Assembly (NCBI GenBank): GCA_964565705.1
Contig: CAZMGD010000048.1
Location: forward strand, 1-29,863
Direction of reading: 5' to 3'
DNA length: 29,863 nt
Origin: CAZMGD01 sp964565705
Lineage (GTDB): Bacteria > Actinomycetota > Acidimicrobiia > Acidimicrobiales > Ilumatobacteraceae
Every line of letters starts with the position of its first letter. Position 1 is the stretch's first letter. Shown here piece after piece: positions 17,062 to 24,846 of the stretch. The position numbers and the translations under genes are program-made. A model generated the notes under the pieces. The model made no database searches and was not told where the DNA came from. It saw only the letters and a program-made list of their open reading frames with translations.

Positions 17062-17705
17062 CCAAACGCACCGCCATGCTGCTCTACCCCGGGTTCACCG
17101 CGCTCGACGCGATCGGGCCCTACCACGCCCTGGCCATGCTGCCGGGCTACGAGTTCCAGTTCGTGGCGGAAACGGCAGGTCCGGTGTCCGACGGCGGCAA
17201 GCTCACCCTCGTCGCCCAGCTCGGCATCGACGACATCGACCAGGTCGATCTGCTCGTCGTTCCCGGCGGCATCGCCGCGGTTGCGATGGCCCGGAGTGGG
17301 CATCCACTCATCGAGTGGATCCGCCAGGTCCATCCCACCACCGAGTGGACGACCTCGGTCTGCACCGGATCGATGATGCTCGGAGCGGCGGGAGTGCTAC
17401 AAGGCCTTCCGGCGACCACGCACTGGTTCTGCCACGACGAGCTCGCCGACTTCGGGGCGATCCCCACCGATCAGCGGGTCGTCCGCACCGGAAAGGTGAT
17501 CACCGCAGCGGGAGTGTCCGCCGGCATCGACATGTCGCTCGTACTCACCGAGATCATCGCCGGCACCGCCTGGGCCCAAGGTGTCCAACTCGACATGGAG
17601 TACGCACCCGAGCCTCCGCTCGAGTCCGGCCACCCGAACACGGCGCCGCCGGCGGTGACCACGATGCTTCGGGCCATGTACGGCGGCATGCTCGGCACAC
17701 CGTGA
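17058..17705 (+). CDS. DJ-1/PfpI-family protein, isonitrile hydratase-like
   Basis: 215 aa, ATG overlapping the ATPase stop, with AGGAG upstream. Glutamine-amidotransferase-like fold: strand VDLLVVPGG and nucleophile elbow SVCTGSMMLGAAGVL. Asp17, Cys102 and Thr103 sit where Pseudomonas isonitrile hydratase (InhA) has, as I recall, Asp17, Cys101 and Thr102. InhA hydrates isonitriles to N-formamides. In a copper-linked chelate-uptake operon it could destroy an imported isonitrile chalkophore to free copper. The family also includes chaperones, glyoxalases and regulators, so the reaction is a hypothesis. It sits between the two sets of ABC genes. Confidence 0.8.
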
Positions 17706-17722
17706 CGGAGCACTGACGTCTG

Positions 17723-18349
17723 GTGCTGGAGTTCGAAGCGGTCGTCGTCCGCTACGGCCCGATCGTCGCCGTCGACATGGCCTCACTCCACGTGGCAGCC
17801 GATGAGTTCGTCGTCATCACCGGCTCGAACGGCTCCGGGAAGTCGTCGTTGGCCAAGGCCGCGCTCGGACTGGTTCCTATCGCTGGTGGACGGATCGTTG
17901 CCGACGGAGCGGTCGCGACATCCAAGAGTTCGTGGACGAACCGGCGCCGTTCGGTGGCGTACGTGCCTCAGCGCACATCGGTCGGAGCGTTCCCACTCCC
18001 AGTGGGTGACCTCCTGCACAGCGGCGGTGACCGTCAGGCGGCGCTCGACGCCGCTGACCGCCTCGGAATCGGTCACCTCACGGATCGGGCAGTGTCGAGT
18101 CTGTCGGGTGGACAGCTCCAACGTGCGTACCTCGCCCGAGCGATCGGTCAGATCGCGACGGGCGCCACGATGTTGATCGCCGACGAACCGACGAGCGCCC
18201 TCGACTTCGACGGTCAAGAACAAGTGGGCATCCTGCTCGCCGAACTCGGCATCGCCCGACTCGTCATCTCCCACGACGCCTCCATCGTCGCCCGCGCCGA
18301 CCGGGTGGTCGAGATGGCAGGCGGCCGGCTGCGGGACCGTGCGTCGTGA
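17723..18349 (+). CDS. Znu/Mnt-type ABC transporter ATPase
   Basis: 208 aa, GTG start 17 bases after the DJ-1 stop. Walker A GSNGSGKSS, Q-loop YVPQRT, signature LSGGQLQRA, Walker B MLIADEPTSALDF, H-loop SHD. It is short for the family, lacking the C-terminal extension of many ZnuC proteins. The stop overlaps the next GTG. It should energise the ABC-3 permease encoded next and be served by the ZnuA-like head of the lipoprotein. Confidence 0.9.
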   Translation: MLEFEAVVVRYGPIVAVDMASLHVAADEFVVITGSNGSGKSSLAKAALGLVPIAGGRIVADGAVATSKSSWTNRRRSVAYVPQRTSVGAFPLPVGDLLHSGGDRQAALDAADRLGIGHLTDRAVSSLSGGQLQRAYLARAIGQIATGATMLIADEPTSALDFDGQEQVGILLAELGIARLVISHDASIVARADRVVEMAGGRLRDRAS

Positions 18350-19191
18350 CGTCGGCGATGACCATCGCGTCCGACCTCCCCCGGCTGTTCGAGTTGGTGG
18401 CGGTCCGTCGGGCGGCAGCCGGAATCGTGCTCGGCGGATTGTTCTTGCCGGTGGTCGGCGTACTCATCGTCGGACTCGACATCTTCACGGCACGATTCGC
18501 CGTGATGCACGTCGCGTTGCTCGGCATCGCGGTCGGACTGTGGATCGGCGTCGACCCGACGGCACTCGCCCTGGTGTTCTGCGCGGCGACCGGTGCAGCG
18601 GTCGCACCGCTCGCCGACCGCCCCGGCGGGTTGGCCGGGCCCATGGGATTCGTGATGACGTTGTCGATCGCGGCGGCGCTGCTCGTGCTGTCCGTCTCCG
18701 GCGTCAACGCCAACGGGGCGTTCGGACTGCTCTGGGGCTCGATCCTCGCGGTGCGCACGATCGATCTGATCATCCTCGCGGTACTGATGGTCACCGTGCT
18801 CGCGGTGTGTCTGCGCTGGAATCGATCGATCGGACTGCTGCTCTTCGATCGCGAGATCGCCGCCTGTTCGGGAGTCCCGGTCGCAGCGTTGACGACAGGG
18901 GTGCTGGTCCTGGTCGCCGTGTCGATCGGGGCATCCGTACGCCTCACGGGTGCGCTCCTCGTCGACGCCATGACGATTCTGCCCGCACTGACCGCTCGCG
19001 CGCTCACTTCGTCGCTGCGTGCGATGTTCCTCATCGCGATCGCAGTCGGTGTCATCGGCAACACCATCGGCTTTCTCATCGCACTCGAACTCGACCTGCC
19101 GCCCGGCCCCGTGATGGTGCTGGTGTCCGGCACGATCACACTCGGCTCGTACCTCCGAAAGGGAACCGATCGAGTGCCCTTGGCGCACTAG
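18346..19191 (+). CDS. ABC-3 family (ZnuB/MntB-like) metal permease
   Basis: 281 aa, GTG overlapping the ATPase stop (GTGA). About eight hydrophobic segments. The ABC-3 layout is seen in GLDIFTARFAVMHVALLGIAVG, NANGAFGLLWGSILAV, and the conserved RLTGALLVDAMTILPALTARAL before the last helices. Family members import Zn, Mn or Fe with an A-I binding protein. Last gene of the operon; it ends 14 bases from a convergent gene. Confidence 0.87.
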   Translation: MTSAMTIASDLPRLFELVAVRRAAAGIVLGGLFLPVVGVLIVGLDIFTARFAVMHVALLGIAVGLWIGVDPTALALVFCAATGAAVAPLADRPGGLAGPMGFVMTLSIAAALLVLSVSGVNANGAFGLLWGSILAVRTIDLIILAVLMVTVLAVCLRWNRSIGLLLFDREIAACSGVPVAALTTGVLVLVAVSIGASVRLTGALLVDAMTILPALTARALTSSLRAMFLIAIAVGVIGNTIGFLIALELDLPPGPVMVLVSGTITLGSYLRKGTDRVPLAH

Positions 19192-19205
19192 CCCGACGAC
19201 CCTGC

Positions 19206-20807
19206 TCACACCGGGAGCTCGAGCAGCACCGAGGACGAGCCCACCGACACGACCGTGATCCGCTGCTCGTCGAGTTCGTCCCGCCACGATCCGAGCCAGG
19301 CGAGGTCGGCGACGACGTACCTCACGCCTCTCCGTCGAAGTTCTGCGCTGCTCGTCGAGTCCGGGAATCCCTGCAGCCGATCCCTCAGCACGGAATGGTC
19401 GAGGGGAAAGAATCCCGAGTAGCCGTTGACGAGTGGATGACCGGCATCGAGGAGGGTGAGCATCGCCTCGGCCGTCGGTTCGAAGTCCGATGCCGCTGGG
19501 CCGGGAGCGAACGGCACCACGACCACCGGCGAGCCGTCGGGCCGTGAGCGCAGCGCCGCAACGACGACCGCATCCTCCGTCGGTGCGATCAACAGCCGGC
19601 CGGGGCCGCCGGCACCGAGCAGGACGACCGTCGCCAGCACCGCTGCCACGGCGACGCCGACCGCGCGTCGTCCGCGAATGAGGGCGACGAGTACCGGTAC
19701 CGCGAGCGCGACGAGTGCGAGCTGTGTGATCGCCGCTGCTCGCCATGGGCTACGGAGCCGACCGATCGCCGGCATGACCTCGATCCACCAACCCCACCCG
19801 CTCGGGCCGATGAGGGGCAGGCGCGGTCCGAACGAGAACAGCATCCCCAGCAGGGCGAGGGCCAGGAGGTATCTGGTGACCGGTTCACGACGCGTGCGCC
19901 ACGCTCCCCACGCCGCGAGTACAACGATCGGCACACCCGGCCAGGCACGTCCTCCGATCCACCAATCGCCCCACGTCGCGGAACCTGCCCGGATCGTGGC
20001 GTCGCTCCATCGGCGACCCTCGAGTCGCTGCTGTTGTGCGAACACCACGGGAACCGCGGTCACGATCACGATCGACACGGCGACACACAGCCCACCGATC
20101 CGCTGCGGCCATGCTCCGGGATGGCGCCGCGAGCAGATCACCGGTGCTGCAATCAGCATCGTGAACGCAGCGACGAGCGCGAGATTGCCGCAACTGAGGA
20201 TCGCGATCGCCGCGGCGAGCCCGAAGCGAACGGCCGGGCCGAGCTCCGGATCTCGGGTCCAGATGATGAACTCGGTGACCATTAGCACCAGCGGCCACAC
20301 CATGACGAGTTGGAGCACACCGAGCTGATCGAACACGAACGGCAACAGCTGGAACCAGACACCGACCACGGCCGCGGCAACCGTGCCGGCACCCAACACG
20401 CGAGCGAGCCGAGCCCCCAACACGCCCGTCAGCGTCAGGGAGAGGATCAGTACGAGGTTGTACCCTGCGACGTCACCGCCCAGGTGGCGCAGCAACCAGA
20501 ACATCGCACCCGTGAACGGCTGTGGTTCGCTCCAGGCGAAGGTGCCGGTCGCCGGTGCGAAGATGGGAGCGTTCCAGTATCGGTCGCCGAAGGGGACCAG
20601 GTGTTCAGCACCCCAACGCAGCGTCCACAGATTGAACAGCGCCACGGTGCCCGTGGGCTCCGTCCCGAGCGGAAGACGCGTCCGGACGTGCCAGATGAGT
20701 GGGAACGTGGCGATGACCGAGATCGCCGCGTGGAACGCAGTGGACCACAGTGCCGATCTCACACGGTCGGACCGTGACAGCCGTGGCGACGACACCACGA
20801 CTGTCAC
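19206..20807 (-). CDS. Polytopic membrane protein, GT-C glycosyltransferase-like
   Basis: 533 aa, GTG start, 27 bases downstream of ycnI on the same strand and so probably cotranscribed. About ten to twelve hydrophobic segments with extracytoplasmic loops containing PLGTEPTG, FNLWTLRWGAEHL and FAPATGTFAWSEPQPF. The C-terminal ~120 residues are soluble (RSRPDGSPVVVVPF, RRRGVRYVVADLAWLG). This layout resembles large GT-C-type or YfhO-like membrane proteins, but I do not recognise catalytic residues with confidence. Its place inside a copper regulon is unexpected. Confidence 0.65.
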   Translation of the reverse strand: MTVVVSSPRLSRSDRVRSALWSTAFHAAISVIATFPLIWHVRTRLPLGTEPTGTVALFNLWTLRWGAEHLVPFGDRYWNAPIFAPATGTFAWSEPQPFTGAMFWLLRHLGGDVAGYNLVLILSLTLTGVLGARLARVLGAGTVAAAVVGVWFQLLPFVFDQLGVLQLVMVWPLVLMVTEFIIWTRDPELGPAVRFGLAAAIAILSCGNLALVAAFTMLIAAPVICSRRHPGAWPQRIGGLCVAVSIVIVTAVPVVFAQQQRLEGRRWSDATIRAGSATWGDWWIGGRAWPGVPIVVLAAWGAWRTRREPVTRYLLALALLGMLFSFGPRLPLIGPSGWGWWIEVMPAIGRLRSPWRAAAITQLALVALAVPVLVALIRGRRAVGVAVAAVLATVVLLGAGGPGRLLIAPTEDAVVVAALRSRPDGSPVVVVPFAPGPAASDFEPTAEAMLTLLDAGHPLVNGYSGFFPLDHSVLRDRLQGFPDSTSSAELRRRGVRYVVADLAWLGSWRDELDEQRITVVSVGSSSVLLELPV

Positions 20808-20831
20808 GGACTCGCTGATCCGAGGTTCAGA

Positions 20832-20851
20832 ACGTCAGCTCGAGCTGACGT
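20832..20851. repeat. 20-bp perfect palindrome at the ycnI stop
   Basis: ACGTCAGCTC is followed directly by its reverse complement GAGCTGACGT, spanning the last codons and stop of ycnI just before the next gene. There is no loop or T-run, so termination is doubtful; it may influence coupling to the membrane-protein gene. Confidence 0.4.
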
Positions 20852-21587
20852 CCTTCGACTTGCCGCCACTGCGCGAGAGTGCCACTCCCCCGACGCCGAG
20901 ACCAGCAGCACCGAGGACGATCCCACCGATGGCGAGTGCGTTCGAGCCACCGTCGTCGCTGCTGTCATCGGTGTCGATCGTCACCGTCGTGTCGGACGGT
21001 GCAGTCGTGTCGCTCGTCTCCTCCTCCGCATGACCGTGCCCGCCGGACTCCGCACCGGCGCCGGCCACGACCATCACCGAGGGTGCGGGCCGCTCGGGTT
21101 CGTCACCCGTGCCGTCCCACACTTCGATCCAGTCGTTGGAACCGTCGACGCAGCCTTGGATGATCGGGAACGCCAACATGCCCTCGGTGTCGGGCGCGCG
21201 GAACGACAGCGTGAAGGTGTCACGCAGGTCACCGGGCACCTCGAAACCGTCCTGGGCCGTGTAGGTGATCACGGAGACCCGCTCGGTGATCTCCTCGCCG
21301 TGGGAGGACTCGATCGGCTCGGCCAGTTCGGCTCGTTCGATCTCGACGTCCCAACCCGGATGCACCTGGGCGGTCGCGTTGTTGACCCCTTCCGGGATCT
21401 GGAACTGCATCGAGTTCGTCGGCGAGTCCTCACACCCGTGGGAGAAGCTGAACGAAAGCTGCGTCGATGCGCCGGCTTCGATCTCGTCCTTGTCGACTCC
21501 GACATGTGCTGACACCGGCGCGGCGAACCACAACACGCCAACCGTGGTCGTCGCGATTGCGACAACCGTTCCTCGACTGATTCTCAT
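20835..21587 (-). CDS. ycnI: YcnI-type copper-binding protein (DUF1775)
   Basis: 250 aa from ATG 21587, with GGAG/AAAGAG upstream. The signal peptide ends in VSA and the mature chain starts with His28 (AHVGVDKDEIEAG), the N-terminal His used for copper by YcnI proteins; the HPGWDVE segment provides the conserved Trp. Two Cys fit a disulfide. After the DUF1775 domain comes a His/Glu patch (GGHGHAEEE), an acidic Thr/Ser/Asp linker, a C-terminal membrane helix and a basic tail. It is exported and tethered, binding Cu(II) outside the membrane. Transcribed from an ECF promoter divergent from the DJ-1-YHS gene. Confidence 0.92.
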   Translation of the reverse strand: MRISRGTVVAIATTTVGVLWFAAPVSAHVGVDKDEIEAGASTQLSFSFSHGCEDSPTNSMQFQIPEGVNNATAQVHPGWDVEIERAELAEPIESSHGEEITERVSVITYTAQDGFEVPGDLRDTFTLSFRAPDTEGMLAFPIIQGCVDGSNDWIEVWDGTGDEPERPAPSVMVVAGAGAESGGHGHAEEETSDTTAPSDTTVTIDTDDSSDDGGSNALAIGGIVLGAAGLGVGGVALSRSGGKSKDVSSS

Positions 21588-21655
21588 CTCTTTGTTCTCC
21601 CGATCTCGTTCACGAATGTCGACATGTGACCGAAAGCTCGGACACGGGCTTCCAG

Positions 21656-21682
21656 GTCGCCCGAACGGGCTGTTCAGTTCCC
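21656..21682 (-). promoter_or_regulatory. ECF promoter 3 (ycnI), GGGAAC-N17-CGAC
   Basis: On the minus strand GGGAAC occupies 21682-21677, followed by 17 bases and CGAC at 21659-21656. The ycnI ATG lies about 70 bases downstream. Its -35 abuts that of the plus-strand promoter. Confidence 0.75.
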
Positions 21683-21709
21683 GGGAACCGAAACACCCGT
21701 TCAAGCGAC
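21683..21709 (+). promoter_or_regulatory. ECF promoter 4 (DJ-1-YHS gene), GGGAAC-N17-CGAC
   Basis: GGGAAC at 21683-21688, 17 bases, CGAC at 21706-21709, 30 bases before ATG 21739. With the minus-strand promoter it forms GTTCCCGGGAAC at 21677-21688. Both promoters continue as GCGACCTG. Confidence 0.75.
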
Positions 21710-21738
21710 CTGACACCGGTGCACAGGATGACACGACC

Positions 21739-22557
21739 ATGTTGACGAACGAACCGGGCAGGGGCTCACGCGTAGGCCCGCCGTACGACGTGGCCTTCGT
21801 GGTCGCGCCGGGTGCGGAACTGGTCGACATCGCCGGACCCTGGGGCGTGTTCGAGTACGCGACGTCGCCCACCGACGGCCGTTCTCCGTTTGCCCTGTCG
21901 CTGGTCGCCGAGACGACCGAACCGCTGGTTCTGTCGGGGGGCATGCGCGTCGTGCCGAACTCCTCGTTCGCCGAGTGCCGACAACCCGACATCGTCGTCG
22001 TGCCCGCCATGGGCCTCGACACCGTCGGCGAGGAACTCCTGGACTGGCTCCGTCGCGTCCACCCCACAGCAACGCTGACGATGTCGGTCTGCAACGGTGC
22101 CTTCGTGCTCGCTGAAGCGGGCCTGCTCGACAGAAGATCAGCGACCTGCCACCACGGTGCGTACAGCGCGCTGCGTGCCATGTACCCGAGCGTGACGGTT
22201 CGCCGCGGCATGCGCTGGGTCGACGAGGGCCACGTTGCCACCGCCGGCGGGCTCACGTCCGGGACCGACCTGGCGCTCCACATCGTCGAACGACTCCTCG
22301 GAGCCGACGTCGCCGAACGCGCTGCCGCCGAGCTCGAACACCTGGGCGATGGTTGGAAGGATCCGACCCTCAATGCCCCGTTCGCTGATCCGCCCCCACC
22401 CCCGCCAGGACGCGTGCTCGACCCCATCTGCGGGATGGCCGTCGATCCAGCCGAGTCGATCAACGCCACGTGGGACGGTCGCGACTTCTCCTTCTGCGCC
22501 CAGTGGTGCCACGACACGTTCCTCGCCAATCCGGGTGCGTTCGACACGATCAACTGA
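21739..22557 (+). CDS. DJ-1/PfpI domain fused to a YHS metal domain
   Basis: 272 aa, ATG 21739. Residues 15-190 are DJ-1/PfpI (AraC-associated type): DVAFVVAPGAELVDIAGPWGVFEY, DIVVVPAMG, and the nucleophile elbow SVCNGAFVLAEAGLL with Cys118. Thr of isonitrile hydratase is Asn119 here, so the activity probably differs. A Pro-rich linker (217-223) leads to a YHS domain at 227-270: DPICGMAVDP (Cys231, Met233) and FCAQWCHDTFLANPGAF (Cys253, Cys257). YHS domains occur on copper ATPases and other metal proteins. No signal peptide is visible, so it is cytosolic. It may handle incoming copper or a copper ligand. Confidence 0.85.
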   Translation: MLTNEPGRGSRVGPPYDVAFVVAPGAELVDIAGPWGVFEYATSPTDGRSPFALSLVAETTEPLVLSGGMRVVPNSSFAECRQPDIVVVPAMGLDTVGEELLDWLRRVHPTATLTMSVCNGAFVLAEAGLLDRRSATCHHGAYSALRAMYPSVTVRRGMRWVDEGHVATAGGLTSGTDLALHIVERLLGADVAERAAAELEHLGDGWKDPTLNAPFADPPPPPPGRVLDPICGMAVDPAESINATWDGRDFSFCAQWCHDTFLANPGAFDTIN

Positions 22558-22585
22558 GACATCGCGGACCGATCCTTCAGACATC

Positions 22586-22612
22586 GGGAACCACGAGCGC
22601 CGAACCGGCGAC
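22586..22612 (+). promoter_or_regulatory. ECF promoter 5 (PCuAC), GGGAAC-N17-CGAC
   Basis: GGGAAC at 22586-22591, 17 bases, CGAC at 22609-22612. The ATG follows nine bases later, predicting a leaderless mRNA. Confidence 0.75.
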
Positions 22613-22621
22613 CCGTGACAT

Positions 22622-23176
22622 ATGAGCACCCTTCCCCTGAACTCCCGTCTCCCGCAGCGACACCACCGATCCCTGTCCACCCGGCTCGGCGTCGGAGCCA
22701 TGGCCCTGCTCGTTCTCACCGGGATCACCGCCTGTGGCGACGAGGAAGAAGACGGCCAGTTCAGGATCGTCGACGTCTGGGCGCGACCGACCCCCGACGC
22801 TGCCACGAACGGAGCGGTCTACCTCACAGTGTTCAGCCCAGTCGACGACGTCCTGGAATCGGTCGCCGTACCGGCGTCGGTGGCCGCTACAGCGTCGATG
22901 CACGAGACGGTCGAAGTCATGGGGGGTACCGACCACGAGCACGGAGCCGACCAGGACGGGATGGACATGGCCGGGATGACCGGCATGGAGGAGATGGAGA
23001 CGGTGCCGCTGCCGTCCGGCGAGGTCCTGTCGTTCCAACCGGGCGGGCTCCACCTCATGCTCGAGGATCTGACCGAGCCGCTCGTCGACGGTGACCGGTT
23101 CAGGATGACCCTGACCTTCGAGGAAGCCGGCGAGCGCGACGTGGAGGTGGAGGTCAGCGACACGCTCTCGTCGTGA
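22622..23176 (+). CDS. PCu(A)C-family periplasmic copper chaperone lipoprotein
   Basis: 184 aa. ATG 22622 is at the expected transcription start. Lipoprotein signal with lipobox TGITAC (Cys38). The PCuAC domain starts IVDVWARPTPDAATNGAVYLTV; its copper motif is present as SMHETVEV, later Met residues and GGLHLMLEDL. An insertion at about 100-122 is rich in Met, His and acidic residues (TDHEHGADQDGMDMAGM), adding likely Cu(I)/Cu(II) ligands. PCuAC delivers Cu(I) to SCO or directly to oxidase CuA/CuB. It converges on tlpA with 15 bases between. Confidence 0.93.
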   Translation: MSTLPLNSRLPQRHHRSLSTRLGVGAMALLVLTGITACGDEEEDGQFRIVDVWARPTPDAATNGAVYLTVFSPVDDVLESVAVPASVAATASMHETVEVMGGTDHEHGADQDGMDMAGMTGMEEMETVPLPSGEVLSFQPGGLHLMLEDLTEPLVDGDRFRMTLTFEEAGERDVEVEVSDTLSS

Positions 23177-23191
23177 CCGGAGCCTTCGGTC

Positions 23192-23857
23192 TCAGGCGGC
23201 CACGGAGGACAGCAGCGATGTCAGCGTGGCGGGATCCACTTCGCCGCTGGTGCGGGCGACCACGGCGCCATCCGCATCCAGCAACACGAAGAACGGGTAA
23301 CCCGACAATCCGTACGCCTCCGCTGCGGCCGAACTCTCGCTGTCAGCGATCACCGGGAACGGGAACTCCTCGTCGGCGAGCCAGCTCGACGGCGGATAGT
23401 TGGGTCGCAGCTTGTCTGTAGCCGTCGCGATCCCGACGACGTCGACACCATCAGGCACTTGACCGGAGGCGGCCCAGTCGGTGAGGACCGGCACTTCTCG
23501 TTGGCAGTGCGGGCACCAGTGGGCAAGGAAGACAAGCAGCGTGGGCGTGCCGGGCCGCACGTTGAGCGCTGATCCGTCGAAGCTCGCGCCGTTGATCGAC
23601 GGCGCGATCATGCCGACCGCCGGATCCGTCGCCGAATCGGCATAGGGGGGCAGCGACTGTCCCGCGATGTTGACCGGCTGGTTCTGCGACAGCCCCGACG
23701 TGTCAGTACCACCGCCGGCGACGACCACGGCGATGACGGCGGCGACCACCACGATCAGCGCGACCGCCCCGCCGATGATCCAGCCGGTCCACGAGCCGCG
23801 CTCCGCCTTCGGAGCTGTCGCAGTCGGTCGAGTTCGGGTGGCGGAGGCCTTTGGCAT
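23192..23857 (-). CDS. Membrane-anchored TlpA/ResA-like thioredoxin
   Basis: 221 aa from ATG 23857, preceded by AAAGGA; an in-frame ATG at 23893 lies upstream of the likely transcription start. Basic N-terminus, one membrane helix (about 25-48), then an extracytoplasmic thioredoxin fold with HWCPHC (Cys115, Cys118), VGMIAPSINGASFDG and the cis-Pro region SGYPFFVLLDADG. TlpA-like proteins reduce SCO1 or CuA-site cysteines before copper loading, or act in cytochrome c maturation. An ECF promoter of the same type as the other copper genes lies upstream. Confidence 0.92.
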   Translation of the reverse strand: MPKASATRTRPTATAPKAERGSWTGWIIGGAVALIVVVAAVIAVVVAGGGTDTSGLSQNQPVNIAGQSLPPYADSATDPAVGMIAPSINGASFDGSALNVRPGTPTLLVFLAHWCPHCQREVPVLTDWAASGQVPDGVDVVGIATATDKLRPNYPPSSWLADEEFPFPVIADSESSAAAEAYGLSGYPFFVLLDADGAVVARTSGEVDPATLTSLLSSVAA

Positions 23858-23897
23858 CGGGATCGTCCTTTCGAGACATCGAGTATTCGTCATTCCT

Positions 23898-23924
23898 GTC
23901 GCCCCCGCTCCTCGAGAAGTTCCC
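23898..23924 (-). promoter_or_regulatory. ECF promoter 6 (tlpA), GGGAAC-N17-CGAC
   Basis: Minus strand: GGGAAC at 23924-23919, 17 bases, CGAC at 23901-23898. The tlpA ATG is about 40 bases downstream. Confidence 0.75.
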
Positions 23925-24004
23925 GTCGGAACAGGCGCCGGTTCATCGCACGACACGTCGTGACGCGGTCCATCACCCGGCCGCACTGCCGATCGGCTCG
24001 TCGA

Positions 24005-24286
24005 TCAGGAAGCTTCGACGACGGCCCCATAGCGTTGCTGCGCCGCCTGGGCGGAGGTGCCGAGGAGGGCGCCGATCTTCTGCCAGGGCAGCCCGGCCGC
24101 TCGGGCTGTGGCGACGGACTCGATGAGTTGCTGCTCGCTGCGGGCGCGAGCAACCACCGCGCGCTGCAGGAGGTATTCCTCTACTGGGACCTCCTCAGCG
24201 TGGTCCGGGTCGAAGTCCTCGTACCGCTTGGCCAATTCGTCGGCGTGGTCGAGGATGTCTTGGATCGATCGGGGCATGTTGGTCAC
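24005..24286 (-). CDS. Small HTH protein, probable antitoxin of a two-gene module
   Basis: 93 aa, GTG 24286 overlapping the stop of the upstream small gene (GTGA). The N-terminal half is acidic and helical (ILDHADELAKRYEDFDPDHAEEV). The C-terminal half has a helix-turn-helix, AAGLPWQKIGALLGTSAQAAQQRYG, common in actinobacterial small regulators. It is the second gene of a coupled pair behind a 9-bp inverted repeat, so an antitoxin/autorepressor role is plausible but unproven. Confidence 0.7.
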   Translation of the reverse strand: MTNMPRSIQDILDHADELAKRYEDFDPDHAEEVPVEEYLLQRAVVARARSEQQLIESVATARAAGLPWQKIGALLGTSAQAAQQRYGAVVEAS

Positions 24287-24504
24287 CTGAGGAACTTGGC
24301 CCTTGCGGGCATGGCGTGAATGATGAAGTCGATTCCATCGGCGTGGCTCACGCCGATCTCGAGGAGCTGTCCAGTTCGATCCGGTCCGATGAGCATGACG
24401 AGATCGTCGAGTTGCAGGACTCTGGTGGGGTTTCGGTAGGCGTGAAGGATGTCGTCGTCGTGGATGCCGTGCTTGCGTGCACTGGCAATGATCACCGGAT
24501 CCAC
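24283..24504 (-). CDS. Small protein of a toxin-antitoxin-like pair, probable toxin
   Basis: 73 aa, GTG 24504. Sequence features: KHGIHDDDILHAYRNP, then LVMLIGPDRTGQLLEIGV and IIHAMPARAKFL. Similar small proteins are frequent next to HTH genes in actinobacteria. The compact beta-rich layout recalls the RelE/BrnT-like toxin fold, but I have no catalytic evidence. The start codon touches the operator-like dyad, suggesting a leaderless message. Confidence 0.65.
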   Translation of the reverse strand: MDPVIIASARKHGIHDDDILHAYRNPTRVLQLDDLVMLIGPDRTGQLLEIGVSHADGIDFIIHAMPARAKFLR

Positions 24505-24526
24505 GTCGTCAAGTTATCTTGACGAC
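24505..24526. promoter_or_regulatory. Perfect 9-bp inverted repeat before the toxin-antitoxin-like pair
   Basis: GTCGTCAAG (24505-24513), TTAT, CTTGACGAC (24518-24526). It directly abuts the GTG of the first gene and is a natural autorepression operator. Confidence 0.65.
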
Positions 24527-24846
24527 TGCATGCGCGTCAACGACGGCCCGGGACGGTCGATCCGCATCGCTGGCTGAACCGCCACACCGCACGAATCGCT
24601 AGGCGCGCCGGCTGCATCGCAGCTTGGCCTTCCCCATTCCCACGAATCGGCCTGACCGATCCCCGTACGTACCTGTGAGGCGTTGTCACGAAGCTGCGCG
24701 TCGGCAGGCATGCCGCAGTGAGGTCACGCGCAACCGCGTGCGCAACAACGTTCCGGCTCCGGGGTCCTCGATGAGTGTGGACGGAGGGCAGTTGTTTGTA
24801 ACGACCGGCTGGCTCACGGGGGAGTCGTCAGGTGATGGAGGCTTTG
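24527..24846. other. Intergenic region between the toxin-antitoxin-like pair and the excisionase-like gene
   Basis: About 320 bases. An open frame crossing it has no ribosome binding site and an unconvincing, Arg-rich product. It presumably holds promoters for both directions. I recognise no named element. Confidence 0.4.

Noticed and set aside
18214..19746. Minus-strand open frame of about 510 codons
   Set aside because: Antisense shadow of the Znu-type permease; composition is Arg/His/Asp-biased and no domain or start site is visible.
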